Shown here one piece after another: positions 11,412 through 23,532 of a stretch of DNA of 64,000 bases (within the stretch, counting starts at the first letter, position 1; every line of letters starts with the position of its first letter). This DNA is from Siphonodentalium dalli (lineage: Eukaryota; Mollusca; Scaphopoda; Gadilida; Siphonodentaliidae). Under the pieces are notes generated by a model. The model was given only the letters and a program-made list of their open reading frames with translations. It searched no databases and was not told where the DNA came from. The stretch is from positions 37,544,732 to 37,608,731 of the forward strand of contig CP136065.1 in the NCBI GenBank assembly GCA_032622095.1. The letters are read 5' to 3'. The position numbers and the translations under genes are program-made.

Positions 11412-13250
11412 GTCGCAATTATATACGAATTTAGTGACGAGGTTAATCAATTTCGTATAGAATTTAGTGACGAGGTTAATCAATTTCGTATAGAATTTAG
11501 TGACGAGGTTAATCAATTTCGTATAGAATTTAGTGACGAGGTTAATCAATTTCGTATAGAATTTAGTGACGAGGTTAATCAATTTCGTATAGAATTTAGT
11601 GACGAGGTTAATCAATTTCGTATAGAATTTAGTGACGAGGTTAATCAATTTCGTATAGAATTTAGTGACGAGGTTAATCAATTTCGTATATAATTTAGTG
11701 ACGAGGTTAATCAATTTCGTATAGAATTTAGTGACGAGGTTAATCAATTTCGTATAGAATTTATTGACGAGGTTAATCAATTTCGTATAGAATTTAGTGA
11801 CGAGGTTAATCAATTTCGTATAGAATTTAGTGACGAGGTTAATCAATTTCGTATAGAATTTAGTGACGAGGTTAATCAATTTCGTATAGAATTTATTGAC
11901 GAGGTTAATCAATTTCGTATATAATTTAGTGACGAGGTTAATCAATTTCGTATAGAATTGAGTGACGAGGTTAATCAATTTCGTATAGAATTTAGTGACG
12001 AGGTTAATCAATTTCGTATAGAATTTAGTTACGAGGTTAATCAATTTCGTATATAATTTAGTGACGAGGTTAATCAATTTCGTATAGAATTTAGTGACGA
12101 GGTTAATCAATTTCGTATATAATTTAGTGACGAGGTTAATCAATTTCGTATAGAATTTAGTGACGAGGTTAATCAATTTCGTATATAATTTAATGACGAG
12201 GTTAATCGATTTCGTATATAATTTAGTGACGAGGTTAATCAATTTCGTATAGAATTTATTGACGAGGTTAATCAATTTCGTATATAATTTAGTGACGAGG
12301 TTAATCAATTTCGTATATAATTGAGTGACGAGGTTAATCAATTTCGTATATAATTTAGTGACGAGGTTAATCAATTTCGTATAGAATTTAGTGACGAGGT
12401 TAATCAATTTCGTATATAATTTAGTGACGAGGTTAATCAATTTCGTATAGAATTTAGTGACGAGGTTAATCAATTTCGTATAGAATTTAGTGACGAGGTT
12501 AATCAATTTCGTATAGATTTAGTGACGAGGTTAATCAATTTCGTATATAATTTAATGACGAGGTTAATCAATTTCGTATATAATTTAGTGACGAGGTTAA
12601 TCAATTTCGTATAGAATTTAGTGACGAGGTTAATCAATTTCGTATAGAATTTAGTGACGAGGTTAATCAATTTCGTATATAATTTATTGACGAGGTTAAT
12701 CAATTTCGTATATAATTTAGTGACGAGGTTAATCAATTTCGTATAGAATTGAGTGACGAGGTTAATCAATTTCGTATATAATTTAGTGACGAGGTTAATC
12801 AATTTCGTATAGAATTTAGTGACGAGGTTAATCAATTTCGTATAGAATTTAGTGACGAGGTTAATCAATTTCGTATATAATTTAGTGACGAGGTTAATCA
12901 ATTTCGTATAGAATTTAGTGACGAGGTTAATCAATTTCGTATAGAATTTAGTGACGAGGTTAATCAATTTCGTATATAATTTAATGACGAGGTTAATCAA
13001 TTTCGTATATAATTTAGTGACGATGTTAATCAATTTCGTATAGAATTTAGTGACGATGTTAATCAATTTCGTATAGAATTTAGTGACGAGGTTAATCAAT
13101 TTCGTATATAATTTAGTGACGAGGTTAATCAATTTCGTATAGAATTTAGTGACGAGGTTAATCAATTTCGTATAGAATTTAGTGACGAGGTTAATCAATT
13201 TCGTATAGAATTTAGTGACGATGTTAATCAATTTCGTATATAATTGCGAC
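11412..13250. repeat. 33-bp minisatellite (~55 copies) with inverted termini
   Basis: The unit is GAATTTAGTGACGAGGTTAA followed by TCAATTTCGTATA, repeated with no change in length except one missing A near 12511. Because 33 is divisible by 3, the minus strand stays open as 410- and 242-codon frames of an 11-residue repeat (INLVTKFYTKL). Nearly all unit variants change the amino acid (F/L, T/N/I, K/Q, L/I, L/S); only a rare GAC-to-TAC-type change in the Val codon is silent. That argues against protein selection. The array is closed by perfect 18-bp inverted ends, GTCGCAATTATATACGAA at 11412-11429 and its complement at 13233-13250. Confidence 0.95.
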
Positions 13251-13640
13251 GTATTTATATCACATAATCACATTTTAGCCAGGTAAAACGATCTCGAAAT
13301 GGCTGGGGCTAAAAAAAAATTAATATTGATTTCCTTATCTCAACCAAAGAGGAAGTAAAGACACCTTCAAGAAAAATATAGAGTTCTATTTAAATATGTC
13401 TTTTCAAGTTGACAAAATTGTTCAACCACCCTTATCACCATGTCTACCTGATAGTCAGCTCTAAATAACGCAACACAAATTAAATATTTTAATTCTAATT
13501 AACATAATACAGTTCCGGTACCGACATCGATATCATTGCGCCAAAGCTTTTACGTCAATGCGCGTGCCGATAGTACACGTGTGTCTTACTAAAATGTGAG
13601 AAAACTGTGTGAAGATATGAGATAATGTCTATATAGTACT
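13251..13640. other. No recognisable feature
   Basis: Spacer between the minisatellite and the GAT microsatellite. Nothing is recognised. Confidence 0.5.
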
Positions 13641-13642
13641 GA

Positions 13643-13880
13643 TGTTGTTGATGATGATGATGATGATGATGATGCTGATGATGATGATGATGATGATGCT
13701 GATGATGATGATGATGTTGATGATTATGATGATGACGACGGTGACGATCATGATGATGGTGATTTTGATAATGATAAAAATGATGATGATGACGTAGACG
13801 ATGACGACACTGATGACGATAATACTACCAATGGGGATGACGACAATGACGATGATGATAATGGTGATGGCGATATTGTG
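13643..13880 (+). repeat. (GAT)n/(GAC)n trinucleotide microsatellite
   Basis: About 80 triplets, mostly GAT with GAC, GTT and GCT interruptions. Read on the minus strand they give an Ile/Val-rich 99-codon frame that is clearly a repeat artefact. The many interruptions suggest an old, stabilised array. Confidence 0.95.
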
Positions 13881-13974
13881 ATGCTTATATGTCTGTTTTG
13901 TTCCGTATATTGGGTGTAGTTTAGTCATGGTATGGATCTAATTCGCATGTTACACAATTTCAGGGTTCGCGCTG

Positions 13975-14530
13975 CCACTTGCCAATAGCTAAAATAATTC
14001 ACATTTGGCAAAATATATTTTCATTTGGCAAAAGTTTTGGCAAGTCACTTTTTAATTCCTCAAGACAGTTAACAAACAGTAGTCAATCAATACCATTCAT
14101 TTCAGGAAACTCTAACAATTTTGTTATATTAGTGGTGTTTTTGTGGTTTAGGAAAAGTTAACACATCTATTAAGATGCAGTTAATCTGATGGCATTTAGT
14201 ATGGATGGGTGGAGGGGTTACTCGTTTTTAGTGTGGTAGTGTTTCCATAGCTAACTTCTTATGGTGTGCCCTTCTGACGAAGCAACCTGCTATCATTTTA
14301 TTGTTCCGTGATTGGTTTATTGTTGTATATGATAAACCACAATAGAGATGCGAGTATAATAATTAACTAACTGATTTTCTGTCGATATCAAAAGTCATTC
14401 AAACCGCGAGTGTCGAAATATAAGACTTAATGTTGCAGAAAATGGTACTATCAGGGATAGCATTTGACAAATTCTAAAACAAATTTGGCAAAAAATATTT
14501 TCATTTGGCAAATTATTTGGCAACTGTAAA
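13975..14530. repeat. Paired TTTGGCAAA-rich patches
   Basis: At 13975-14050 and 14465-14530 the words ATTTGGCAAAA, ATATTTTCATTTGGCAAA and TTTTGGCAA recur in the same order, about 480 bp apart. This is a diverged direct duplication. The DNA between them has no recognised content. Confidence 0.6.
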
Positions 14531-14595
14531 TTTTGGTCCAGTGCGGACGCTTTTACACATATTGTGTCTGAGTTATAAACCATCACATTCGATTG

Positions 14596-15292
14596 ACGAC
14601 ATGCATGATAGCGTGAATGGCCGCGGACACACGTACCACAGTAGCGATGGCATCGTAGGTGTGCCAATTTATTATGGTGGAGTTTTGTGACAATTTGTTG
14701 TCATAATTAATATGCCAAGCCATGTCGCCCTCTGCACATTCGCACAGTGAGTCTACCAAGCTCTACCAGCGACGGTCGATCTCTCAATGATGTATCTACC
14801 TGAATGCCTTGTCGATGTTGATCTTTACTCAACACGCAGTGTTATATTTTGCATGCTAAGTCCACTTGATAATTTAATGAATAACCCATCTCAACAGCCA
14901 TGATTGATCTTACTAATGAAATTAATATAAGTAGATAAACATGCATGCTTTGAGATCATATAAAAAAAAACGTACCACAATAATGATATGTGAGTCAATG
15001 AGGAATTACAACCAGGCCAACGGTCAAACACAATTCTGGACGATCTATCGTGCAATTATATATATCGTCGTGAATACAATTTAGCAAAACGTAATGAGTA
15101 GAGATCAACCTTTGTGAAAAGCAATGGTTAATTGGTCCAGTCGACTCATTGTGCGGAAAACCAGCGGTAGACATGGATAGCTATGGCACAGAATTATGAC
15201 GGACCAATTGTCACCAAACTCCACCATAATAAATTGTCACACATACTATGCCATCGCTACTGTGGTACGCGTGTCCGCAGCCAATGTCGTTG
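14596..15292. mobile_element. Inverted-repeat element, ~0.7 kb
   Basis: The left arm (14596-14712) and right arm (15188-15292) are inverted copies. Shared blocks are GCGGACAC-CGTACCACAGTA, GCGATGGCAT, and AATTTATTATGGTGGAGTTT followed by TGTGACAATT. Weaker complementarity continues inward, with GCACA-TGAGTC words at about 14750 and 15155. There is no transposase frame inside. It looks like an old non-autonomous DNA transposon. Confidence 0.65.
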
Positions 15293-15904
15293 CTGTGTGA
15301 CATTTCTACGGGCGCAACTTGTCATCACGCTCTGGTTGTATGTAACCAGTGTCATACGAGTTTGTTGCTGTCTGCATAATTGCACCGAATTCTAGTTACA
15401 CGTGACCAAAATGCGGTCAACAATTTCCAAGGACATCGATGGTCCTATTGCATGATGTGAGATATGTGCTCAGCTATTAATTTCAACAACAAAAAAACAA
15501 TCCGATAGGATAACACACTTACCATTATGCTAACACGGTCATTCTCACATTTCATAAACCGGTTCATGATGACTGTATCCCAGGTCAACAAACGAATTTT
15601 ATGTTGAGGAATGTGTTGAATATGTCTGATAGAACAAAGAAGGCCAACATTACACAAGTGAATGACCTAGATTGTTCTCGTTTCGCTGTGTATACAATTA
15701 AAGTGATATGAAACACTCCGGTATGGTGATAAAATATAAATGGAGAAATAGTATTGTTCAGAGTAGTTATTTTTACAAATATTATATCTAAATTGACAAC
15801 ACACACCGTCATTCTTATATATTAATTAAATGCAGTGACTATCGGTGGCGAAATCGTTTTCGTTAGTTTATCGCTGATAGAAGCGTCCCGATTCGAGTAG
15901 TAAA
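15293..15904. other. No recognisable gene
   Basis: AT-rich, with short overlapping frames only. The phrase ATGAAACACTCCGGT at about 15707 recurs at 34555 and, in part, at 45482, which hints at a small dispersed repeat. Confidence 0.4.
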
Positions 15905-16070
15905 TATTTACAATTTAGCGTAGTTCAGACAATGTTTTCTATGGAGTGGTACGGTCGATTTGCTTCAGATTTTCGGTGATGTTAGTAGAATGTTACATTC
16001 CTCCAGTTGGCACAGCACCTGCATACTAACTTACCAGTTTCTCGCACCGAACAAGTACAAAATATGTTTT
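15905..16070 (+). repeat. Dispersed repeat, copy 1
   Basis: The reverse complement of 54770-54925 matches here over about 155 bp. Shared blocks are TTCAGACAATGTTTTCTA-G, GAGTGGTA-GGTCGATTT, and GATGTTAGTAGAATGTTACA followed by TTCC. A 14-bp insertion after GTTGGCAC distinguishes this copy. Confidence 0.85.
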
Positions 16071-16774
16071 TAATAAATGCACGTGCTGGTGTCCTTAGCT
16101 CATATCGCAGATTAAATTCGTGAAAAGTTTTCCTTGCATACCGATATAACATTTCTCAGAGTTATGTTACCCTGCGGTGGACTAGATCGGTTGGTGTGCA
16201 AAAAAATGGTCATATTTCAAACATGTCGACTTACAGATTAGAATATGACCACATAGTGATGTGACAGATGAATTACTTTTAAACGTGCATCCGCTATAAA
16301 AATGGGTGACTAATGTTTAGCATAAACCTGCACTTAAGGCTCGTTCTGATTGGTCAGTGGCTTGCGTTCCCATGGATATATGGACAGCGTTTTGTGGTAC
16401 ATTTATATAGATATTCTGAGATGTAACAAACAAATCATGGGATAATCAATACTGCCAACTCCTCCAACTTTCAGAATGCTCATATTTCAAATCACATGCA
16501 AATTTGTCATTATCATACTATACTGATTTTAAGATAGAACAAAAATAAGTCATACTTGCAAAATTGTGACAGAGAGTTCTATAAAATATTCTAGATTATG
16601 ATGGATTCAAGTTGTGTTCTGTAATTATTCCACACCCTGCTGTCAGGTAAATTTAAACATGATATTGACTATCATTGATACATGCACTATAACTATCTTT
16701 ATTGTGATCTAAGTCTGATAAAAAACCGACAATTATCCAGACATCGCCAGAAGCTCGGATCGTTGACGTTATAT
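16071..16774. other. No recognisable gene
   Basis: AT-rich sequence leading into the LINE relic. Upstream LINE coding is not recognisable here. Confidence 0.4.
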
Positions 16775-16776
16775 AA

Positions 16777-17058
16777 GTTATCGGAAAGGTGGGCGATGAA
16801 CTGCATTACCTCATAGAGTGTATTACATTTGACACAGAACGCGAGGCTCTATTTCCAATTTTTAATAAATCACTCTATTCTTTATTGAAACTGAGAACAA
16901 TTTTACAAAATTCTCGACCATCAGTCATGAAAAGAACTTGTCGTTTCCTTAAATACATTCAACAGACCGTTGGAACCTCTCCTGTTAGCCAACGGACGGA
17001 CCAGGCTGGCAACCTGTCAATCTGCCATATCATACAGTTCTATATACTAGTTTGTTAA
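16777..17058 (+). pseudogene. Non-LTR retrotransposon ORF2 C-terminal relic
   Basis: The frame reads KVGDELHYLIECITFDTERE and ends at a stop near 17058. The pattern GDE-H-L---C-----R-------- followed by a basic helix (MKRTCRFLKYI) is typical of the cysteine/histidine-containing tail after the reverse transcriptase of CR1/L2/Jockey-like LINEs. A stop lies four codons upstream of the GTG at 16789, and no reverse transcriptase block is seen. This is therefore a 5'-truncated, decayed copy, as LINEs commonly leave. Seen: the motif and truncation. Inferred: the family. Confidence 0.6.
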
Positions 17059-18139
17059 ATCCTATGCCATGCGCCGACAAGTGGGTCCCTATATAAGCGG
17101 AAAAAGACTAATCAAATTGTCAAATTTAGCCAGTGCCAACAACTTGGTCTACTCCACTACCCCCCAAGAATCGAGACTCCACTTCTCCGCGCGTGGCTAA
17201 GGATAGGTATTGTTTATTGTCATTCAGTTTTGTTTGTTTTTTCTTTTCTTCGTACCATGTATATCTTGGTTGGAAGATTAAACATATCTATCTCTTTGGA
17301 AACGTCAACTGGAAGGAGTTCGGACTTGTGGTATACAACAATATGTATTCAATGGCTGGTATTCCATTGAATACATGTGTCTCACTTCGACGGATGTGAA
17401 TAGAGTATGGAATAACATATGCGAGAGGTGTTAGAGGAAACATGTTATACACAAAAAAATTAATGCGATCGCTGCATGGGCGCTAATATGACGCTATCTC
17501 CCTTGATTTTTGGGTTAGGGGGCACCCGCGTCACTGTTGCTACGCTCCCGGTCCCGGAAGTGAATGCCAAGTCGAGACACTGGGCAGATACCGGCACACC
17601 AACCGGAAGGACTTATTACCGCATGTTTCGTCATGGCGTTAGATGAACAGCTATCCTCCCAAGGTTGATGTGTTTTGTTAGACAATAACCTGCTATGTGG
17701 TTAATTCGTTAATGAACCAGACACGAGGTAAACACATTATGAGTAATAGAGATAATTAAGTAAAAAACAAACAAAGGTAAGCTTTAAGAAAATAAGAGGC
17801 TGAGAACGTGCGCTTCGTCTGCTACTTTGTTCCGCCGGGATGAGCGTGTGAAGCCGATTACTGAAAGCAGTTCAGTGTTAATTTAATCGCCGGGGATGAG
17901 CTCGCAATTCAAAGTGATCAACTTTCTCACGATACAAATCAACCGAGAGAGACATGCACATATCGCCATTAACCCTGTATTTCTTTACTGAATTTATTTT
18001 CACATTCACTTACATGTATATATATAAAAGCATTCATTGGAATGGTATATTATGCATTTGGAAGGATGTTCGTGAAATATAAGCAGACGGCATACAGATG
18101 AACAGATCATACATACAAGGATTCCTATTCATAGGTGGG
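17059..18139. other. No recognisable gene
   Basis: Slightly more GC-rich around 17460-17640, but with no frame or RNA fold that I recognise. Confidence 0.4.
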
Positions 18140-18180
18140 ACGTGATCAGATAATAAGTGCAACACATTATCTGAAAATTT
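18140..18180. repeat. Hairpin core of a dispersed repeat, copy 1
   Basis: CAGATAATAAGTGCAACACA followed by TTATCTG forms a near-palindrome. The same core with similar flanks occurs at 20184-20234 and, decayed, at 40038-40075. Confidence 0.5.
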
Positions 18181-18249
18181 CATAGGGAAACTACTCGTCA
18201 ATGAGTATTTAGTAAAAATAATTATTAATATATCAGAATAGAGTAACAA

Positions 18250-18970
18250 TAAAGTTAATTATCCTTAATACGGGATACGCTCGCATAGGTGGCAAAATTG
18301 CTTGCGAAATGTTCATGGTATTTTTTATAGCTTCGGAATTCTGATTTTGAAATTATAAAATATGTGACTTCGATTGTTTTGTCGAATACTAGAACAATGC
18401 AATGACACGAGTGATTGATACTTGATATATATTTGAACGATAATTTCGAACATATATCAGTTGTATATACGCAAAATGTAAACTGTGGGCATATGTGATT
18501 ACTCAGATCGAAGAGACACCAGTGACAGCCCTGCCACTACCGTATCAATTGTCTATGCACTACGGAGAACACTCTCTTACGGCATGGGATATTTAAGCGA
18601 CAACACATGAGTGGGGTATGATCTCAGCTTTAATGCGACATTATATACAAGCTTGTCCTGCAGATAGCCCAAACGCACTTAACCAATTTATACCAGAGCC
18701 TCAGCTCTGACGAGAAGCCAACGTAGAGAAACGCTGAAGAAATACTGCTGTACAGCGCAGGGCATTATGAGCATGGCCAAACGAGCTACGGTGCGATTCG
18801 GAGCAAACGCCTAAGACGTGATATGAGGCGCCCTAAGCATTAAGCACACACGGCCAACAGGGAGAAGCCCAACGAGTGCGACGCAGAAAAGGCAGGAGAG
18901 ACCACTAGGCAGCCCAACTCCCTGTCAGCAGGCTAAGCACCGGCCTGGTAAGATCACACTCGAGCAGAGC
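18250..18970. other. No recognisable gene
   Basis: 18700-18960 is distinctly richer in G+C and A/G than its surroundings and may be a fragment of an unidentified element. No frame survives across it. Confidence 0.35.
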
Positions 18971-19165
18971 AGATTCAGATTCAGATTCAGATGTTTATTA
19001 TGCCTTTCGTCGCATTTGACATAACAGGCGATTCAATTTCAAACAGTGTACATAATATAAATGTGAGGTGACATAATATACATACACAATACACACAATA
19101 TAGGTTGGAGTTATTAGTGTACTACATGTACTTGGTATATTGATTGAGGGTATAGCTATCAGATG
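18971..19165 (-). mobile_element. LINE 3' end, minus strand
   Basis: Read on the minus strand the segment ends GGCATAATAAACATCTGAAT followed by (CTGAAT)n at 18971-18993. A 3' terminus made of AATAAACATCTGAATCTGAAT is a familiar end of CR1/L2-type LINEs in invertebrates. A similar GATTCTGATTCTC tail lies at about 51826-51840. No coding part of this copy is visible. Confidence 0.55.
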
Positions 19166-19950
19166 TGGTGTTTAAAGTAAGTGGGTCGGGGTGTTGTGGG
19201 AGTCAACTGTCTTTTAACACGACTATTTTAGATATTTTTTTCCATATATAATGGAATATGCCGACCGTTACCGTTACCGTTACCCCTGGCATCACACAAC
19301 AATGAATATGGCGTGCCACTCCGCGACGCCGAACAATGCGGGGCATGGAGTTCCAAGGGGGAGGGAGGGATCGCGACACGTAGGATTTAAGAATGACTTA
19401 CTTTTTCAGTCACCGGAACGAGGCAGAATTCCGGGCGGATGTAAAATGCGGACTTTAAGTTCTGCTGATACGGAACGGATCATACCGAAAACCGGAATGT
19501 CTGCCGGATGACATGGATCGGAAAACCACATAAATCACCCCGAACCTTATCGGCCCTGGGTGCATTAGTGGGAAATTATGTATTTCCATGTATGATATGA
19601 AAGCGAGTCACTTCTTAAAATCCATAGGCGCATGAGAAGTCCATCCCGACACTAATAAATATATGAATACAAAACAGTCTGTTTCGTACAGGGTCGTGGG
19701 TCGAGAGTCTTTGTTGTGGCACGTCCGACTACTTTGCACCTCAGATGTAATTTGTCCAAACAGATATCTCAATTATTTAGAAATTCCCAAATAACACCCC
19801 CTATGTATGGTTATAAAATTCCGAATTAATTGCCATGTCAGTGTAAAATTTTAACCGAAAACAGGAAAATATTCTTTGTCTAAATATTTTACAATATTGA
19901 TTGGAAAATAAAATTATCAGAACATTCTCAATCTATTTTAGTTTAGAAAT
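19166..19950. other. No recognisable gene
   Basis: An 86-codon frame at 19251-19511 begins with a short CCGTTA triplication and is relatively GC-rich, but matches no family I recognise. I would not call it a gene. Confidence 0.35.
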
Positions 19951-20050
19951 TTCCAACTGTTGTGGATTATGTGATGAAATTGCCAACTGTTGTGGATTAT
20001 GTGATGAAATTTCCAACTGTTGTGGATTATGTGATGAAATTTCCGAGTGT
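19951..20050 (+). repeat. 30-bp tandem repeat, 3 copies
   Basis: Units at 19951-19980, 19981-20010 and 20011-20040 read TTCCAACTGTTGTGGATTAT followed by GTGATGAAAT, with one substitution (TG for TT) in the second. A partial fourth follows. Near-identity indicates a recent expansion. Confidence 0.95.
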
Positions 20051-20183
20051 TGAAAATATTGTCATAATATGGGGGAGACATATCACTAACCGCTCCCATG
20101 TCGCCACGTCCCTGCGTATTATATGCGTTAGTTGTTTTTCAATACAAAATATTCATTGGTGAGCAGAGTTCCCTTCTGCAGTT

Positions 20184-20234
20184 CTCAGATAATAAGTTCA
20201 ACAAACAACCGTTTGTTGAACTCATTATCTGAAC
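20184..20234. repeat. Hairpin TCAGATAATAAGTTCAACAAAC
   Basis: TCAGATAATAAGTTCAACAA is followed a few bases later by GTTTGTTGAACTCATTATCT, a 22-bp arm hairpin with one mismatch. It belongs to the family at 18140 and 40038. Downstream, 20235-20340 also resembles 40076-40190 (ACCCCTC-GTGTGAA versus ACCCCTCCGTATGAA), so a longer dispersed repeat surrounds it. The 151-codon frame across it is not a convincing gene. Confidence 0.75.
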
Positions 20235-20339
20235 ATTTCACACAAATAAAAAGTAATCCTTCTGCACTTGTTTTATCAATTCCATTATATCTATGGTCTG
20301 CTCATTTTTCCCGGATACCCCTCTGTGTGAACGATAGCC

Positions 20340-20950
20340 CATTCCATATTCCAATATTATACTATTATAAAACTGGGTGGAAGATTCAATTTAATAAAGA
20401 AATGGTTAAAGCTGATCGAAGAATCTTCTACGTATATATGTACTGCCGAGGGAAGATAAAACTCATCATCGACCATAATTATTCTATTCTCGAATTGTCG
20501 GTTTCATTCGACAGCGCCATTGTATTGAGTCTATTGACTGAGGAGGTGGGTTTGCTTTCTTCACACCGTGACCTATCCCGTGTATAATGATGATACATTG
20601 GCATTTATACACGAGGTATAGGTGATGCACATAGGCGTACAAACATCCGCATTGTATCGTTAATCTATTAAAGATGTCCCATCCCATTAGATTCCAAGAA
20701 AGTGTTTTATTCCGAATTTATTTAGATCGACCCTGTAGAATTTAGAAACCCATTCATGATATGTTTTCGCTATGACACAAGGGACATAACAGAGCTCGTT
20801 CACTTGGCTTGAACAGCTGGAACACGCTGACATTGAATAAAATGTGTATACAATATTGCGCATATTAGAGTGCCAACTCACCACCGACTTCATACATACG
20901 CGATATAGCTGTGTACATTGTTTTTGTTTTGTTTTTGTTTTTTGTTTACA
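20340..20950. other. No recognisable gene
   Basis: Frames on both strands overlap, and none shows a domain. A T/G-rich run (GTTTTTGTTTTG) lies at 20920-20945. Confidence 0.4.
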
Positions 20951-21065
20951 CCAATTATGTAAATACATGTACTTCTATTTCGTATACCTCCAGTTCCAAA
21001 ATATGGACGGAGGGAATAAACTATTGATTGATTAATTGATTGATTGTTTGATTGATTGATTGATG
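20950..21065 (+). mobile_element. Retroelement 3' end with (GATT)n tail
   Basis: The sequence GGAGGGAATAAACTATTGAT passes into (TGAT/TTGA)n at 21023-21065. A 3' end of AATAAACTATTGATTGATTG plus a tetranucleotide tail is typical of CR1-like LINEs and the SINEs that share their tails. Coding sequence is not preserved upstream. Confidence 0.5.
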
Positions 21066-21974
21066 ATATATCGACTTTCTGATCGGGCTGGAGTAATTGC
21101 AATTAATTATTTTTACTTTATTGAAAGTCGTGTGTAGTTGACACCTATAAGTGATTACAAATAATTGCATTTAATTCCTTCAGATAAGTTGATATAACAG
21201 TAATTGCACAATTACATATGTAGGTTTTTTTCAGTCATATTGACATAACATGAGGTTAGTGAATACTGTTACAAACTTTGCATTCTTCTACATGTATATG
21301 ATATATTTCTACAGCACTGTAACCGAGATCCTAGTTGCAAGCAAAGTGACGATGAAGCTAACGAGAACTTGTTGGTGCTATAATGACCACACAGATTAAC
21401 TGGTGCTACTTCTGTGCCACAATATCTAGAAGCCTCAGCCATAGCATCAAACTGTCTTAGAAAGTTTGAGAAGGGGGAGTTTCACCAGGCTGTGGCTTAT
21501 CTTACCTCTCTATAACAGTTGAATGGTCGTCTCCTACAAAGAGCGTTTCTTATTTTAGCCAAACATTCTTACTCATACATCTGTATATATTTATTTTACT
21601 ATATTAATCGTGGCTAACTCCGAAGAAAATGAGGACGGTATATGGGGATCCCAGTTCGCCCATCCGTCCTCAGGTGTTAGCTTTTTCTCCATTCTAGAGT
21701 TATCCCTTTTAGTTCTGCTGCATCTCATTTATAGTATATAGACAGTCGTCACCGGGAGCAATTTCAAATGGGAATATATCCGCTCATTACTGTTCTCATT
21801 TTCCATTCTAGAGTTAGGGTGGATACACACATGCATGTAATGTCTGTATGTAAAATACATGTATTTTACATGGTCACACCAATCATTGATAGCATTAATC
21901 GCCTGTCCGCGATCGTTCCATTTCAACAGGCGAGACCAGTGAGTAGTTATAAGCCAAAATCAAACTAACTGTTA
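21066..21974. other. No recognisable gene
   Basis: AT-rich, with short frames only. Nothing is recognised. Confidence 0.45.
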
Positions 21975-22290
21975 TCAAGAGATTTCAGGCCAGTCATAAA
22001 CATGTCTTTTTTCATGGGTGCCGAAATGAATAAATCCTGTCTGATATCTGTTGCTGTTTTTTACGAGTTTTAGTTCATTTCGAAAAGTGGATTTGAGTCT
22101 GTCGATTTTATACTTGATTTGTTTCTCGTCATTTCTTGGAAACAGGGTCATCCAAAATAAAAATAAATGTGTAGACTTTTGAAGCTCTTTTAGGACGATT
22201 GTGATACATGAGTGTTTAATGCTCCACACACTGACTCCCAATTTAATCTCGTCCAGCAAAACCCGAACGGCTCTCTGGCTCCATATTTTG
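21975..22290 (-). pseudogene. MADF (Myb/SANT-like) domain relic
   Basis: Minus-strand reading gives AVRVLLDEIKLGVSVWSIKH, then IVLKELQKS, and further on KQIKYKIDRLKSTFRNELKL followed by VKNS. The order fits a MADF domain: helix 1, the aromatic VWSIKH (usually P-LW-h-H-), a connecting helix, then the signature KKIK-LRS-F--EL-KVK-S. The usual SG-G----Y-P-LW- end is lost (NSNRYQTGFIHFGTHEK). MADF proteins are DNA-binding factors and also accompany PIF/Harbinger transposases. No transposase lies nearby, so this is either a transposon relic or a decayed exon. There is no start codon in the domain frame at the expected place. Confidence 0.5.
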
Positions 22291-23530
22291 GAAGTGCTAT
22301 ATTAATACACATGGCAATCAACTAACTCATACATGGTGAATTCCTTGTTAAGCGATTTAGCCTAATCGGACAACGCCGAATCGAGTCAGGATAAGGATAT
22401 TTGTTTTTGTTTCTCAAATTTTAACAATCCGATGGTGCTCTCATGCCTTGAAAAATTAAGGCATTGGAAAATTAAGACAGACAATACCAGTTTGTTGAGA
22501 TTGCTCGGATAATTTGAGGGCGAGCTCATGTGATAACTTTCAATTGGGATTTCCTTGCATATATCCATTACAGCGCCAAAAACATTAATGCAGGTACAGC
22601 GTTGAAAGAAAAAAGAGTCACCCCCCATTTTAACCCAGAATTTACAGAGCAGTACAATTTGTACAAATGTATATGTTTCTCAGGCCAAAGGATGAACAAG
22701 TTCCTAACTGTCACCATTTTAGCCTGTACAGGCTTGAATTATCACATTTTGGACTATAATCCATGATTGGGGGAGGGGGTTGGTTCTCGAAAGTTTCGAA
22801 TAACTAAGGGATTTAGTTGAATGTATCGTTGGGATTATCTGGGCAAGAATGTACAACATAATGTTTTACTTAAATATTCCATAGTTGTAAATTGTGCGTA
22901 TATAACACAAGAGATGAAAGGTGACGTATAGTTGTGGACTCGTAGCAAGACAACCCTGTTCCCGAATGAAGACACACATGCAGCAACACCACCTTCGGTA
23001 TACCTTCAAATTTAAAGCTTTACTAATATGTTCATAATTATATGAATAGCATCAATTGCTGCATATGAGATTAATCACTCGTAGCAAACAGGCACGACAT
23101 ATATGACTGTCAACTATACAATATTTACAAATCAGGAGTGGCTTCGTGGCTCCAGGGGGGTAGGACTCATGTTGCTGCATGCCCCCCTCCGGTCGATGAA
23201 ATATGTAATGGTCAGTCCGGTAGCTTCTGGTATAATATAGCACCCATGTTGGGGATCATAGCTCCTGCATTGTGGAAATCCTGGGACCATCACTGGTATA
23301 CAATCAAGAGAAGACTGACAATGATTTAAACAGAACGTCCAACATTTGGGTTATCGCACGAACAATTATTTTAAGCGGCCTGTCGACTTCGTCCAGTCAA
23401 CGACTCTCTACACGTTCAGAGCTTTACTCACTGTGGTCAAACATAGCCGCAATGATTGGGTTGTCAGTAGACACATATTACATGGTCTGTATGATCCATG
23501 TAAAACGCCAAATCTATATCTATATTTGCG
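22291..23530. other. No recognisable gene
   Basis: Short overlapping frames only. Nothing is recognised before the microsatellite at 23533. Confidence 0.4.
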
Positions 23531-23532
23531 AA

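Noticed and set aside
11274-13231. 410- and 242-codon open frames of an 11-residue repeat as a structural protein
   Set aside because: They exist only because the 33-bp minisatellite unit is divisible by three. Variants are nearly all nonsynonymous, the frame is broken once, and no signal peptide or flanking exon is seen.
13629-13928. Ile/Val-rich 99-codon membrane protein
   Set aside because: It is a reading of the GAT microsatellite.
20132-20587. 151-codon frame as a gene
   Set aside because: It starts across a hairpin of a dispersed repeat and shows no domain or codon pattern that I can recognise.
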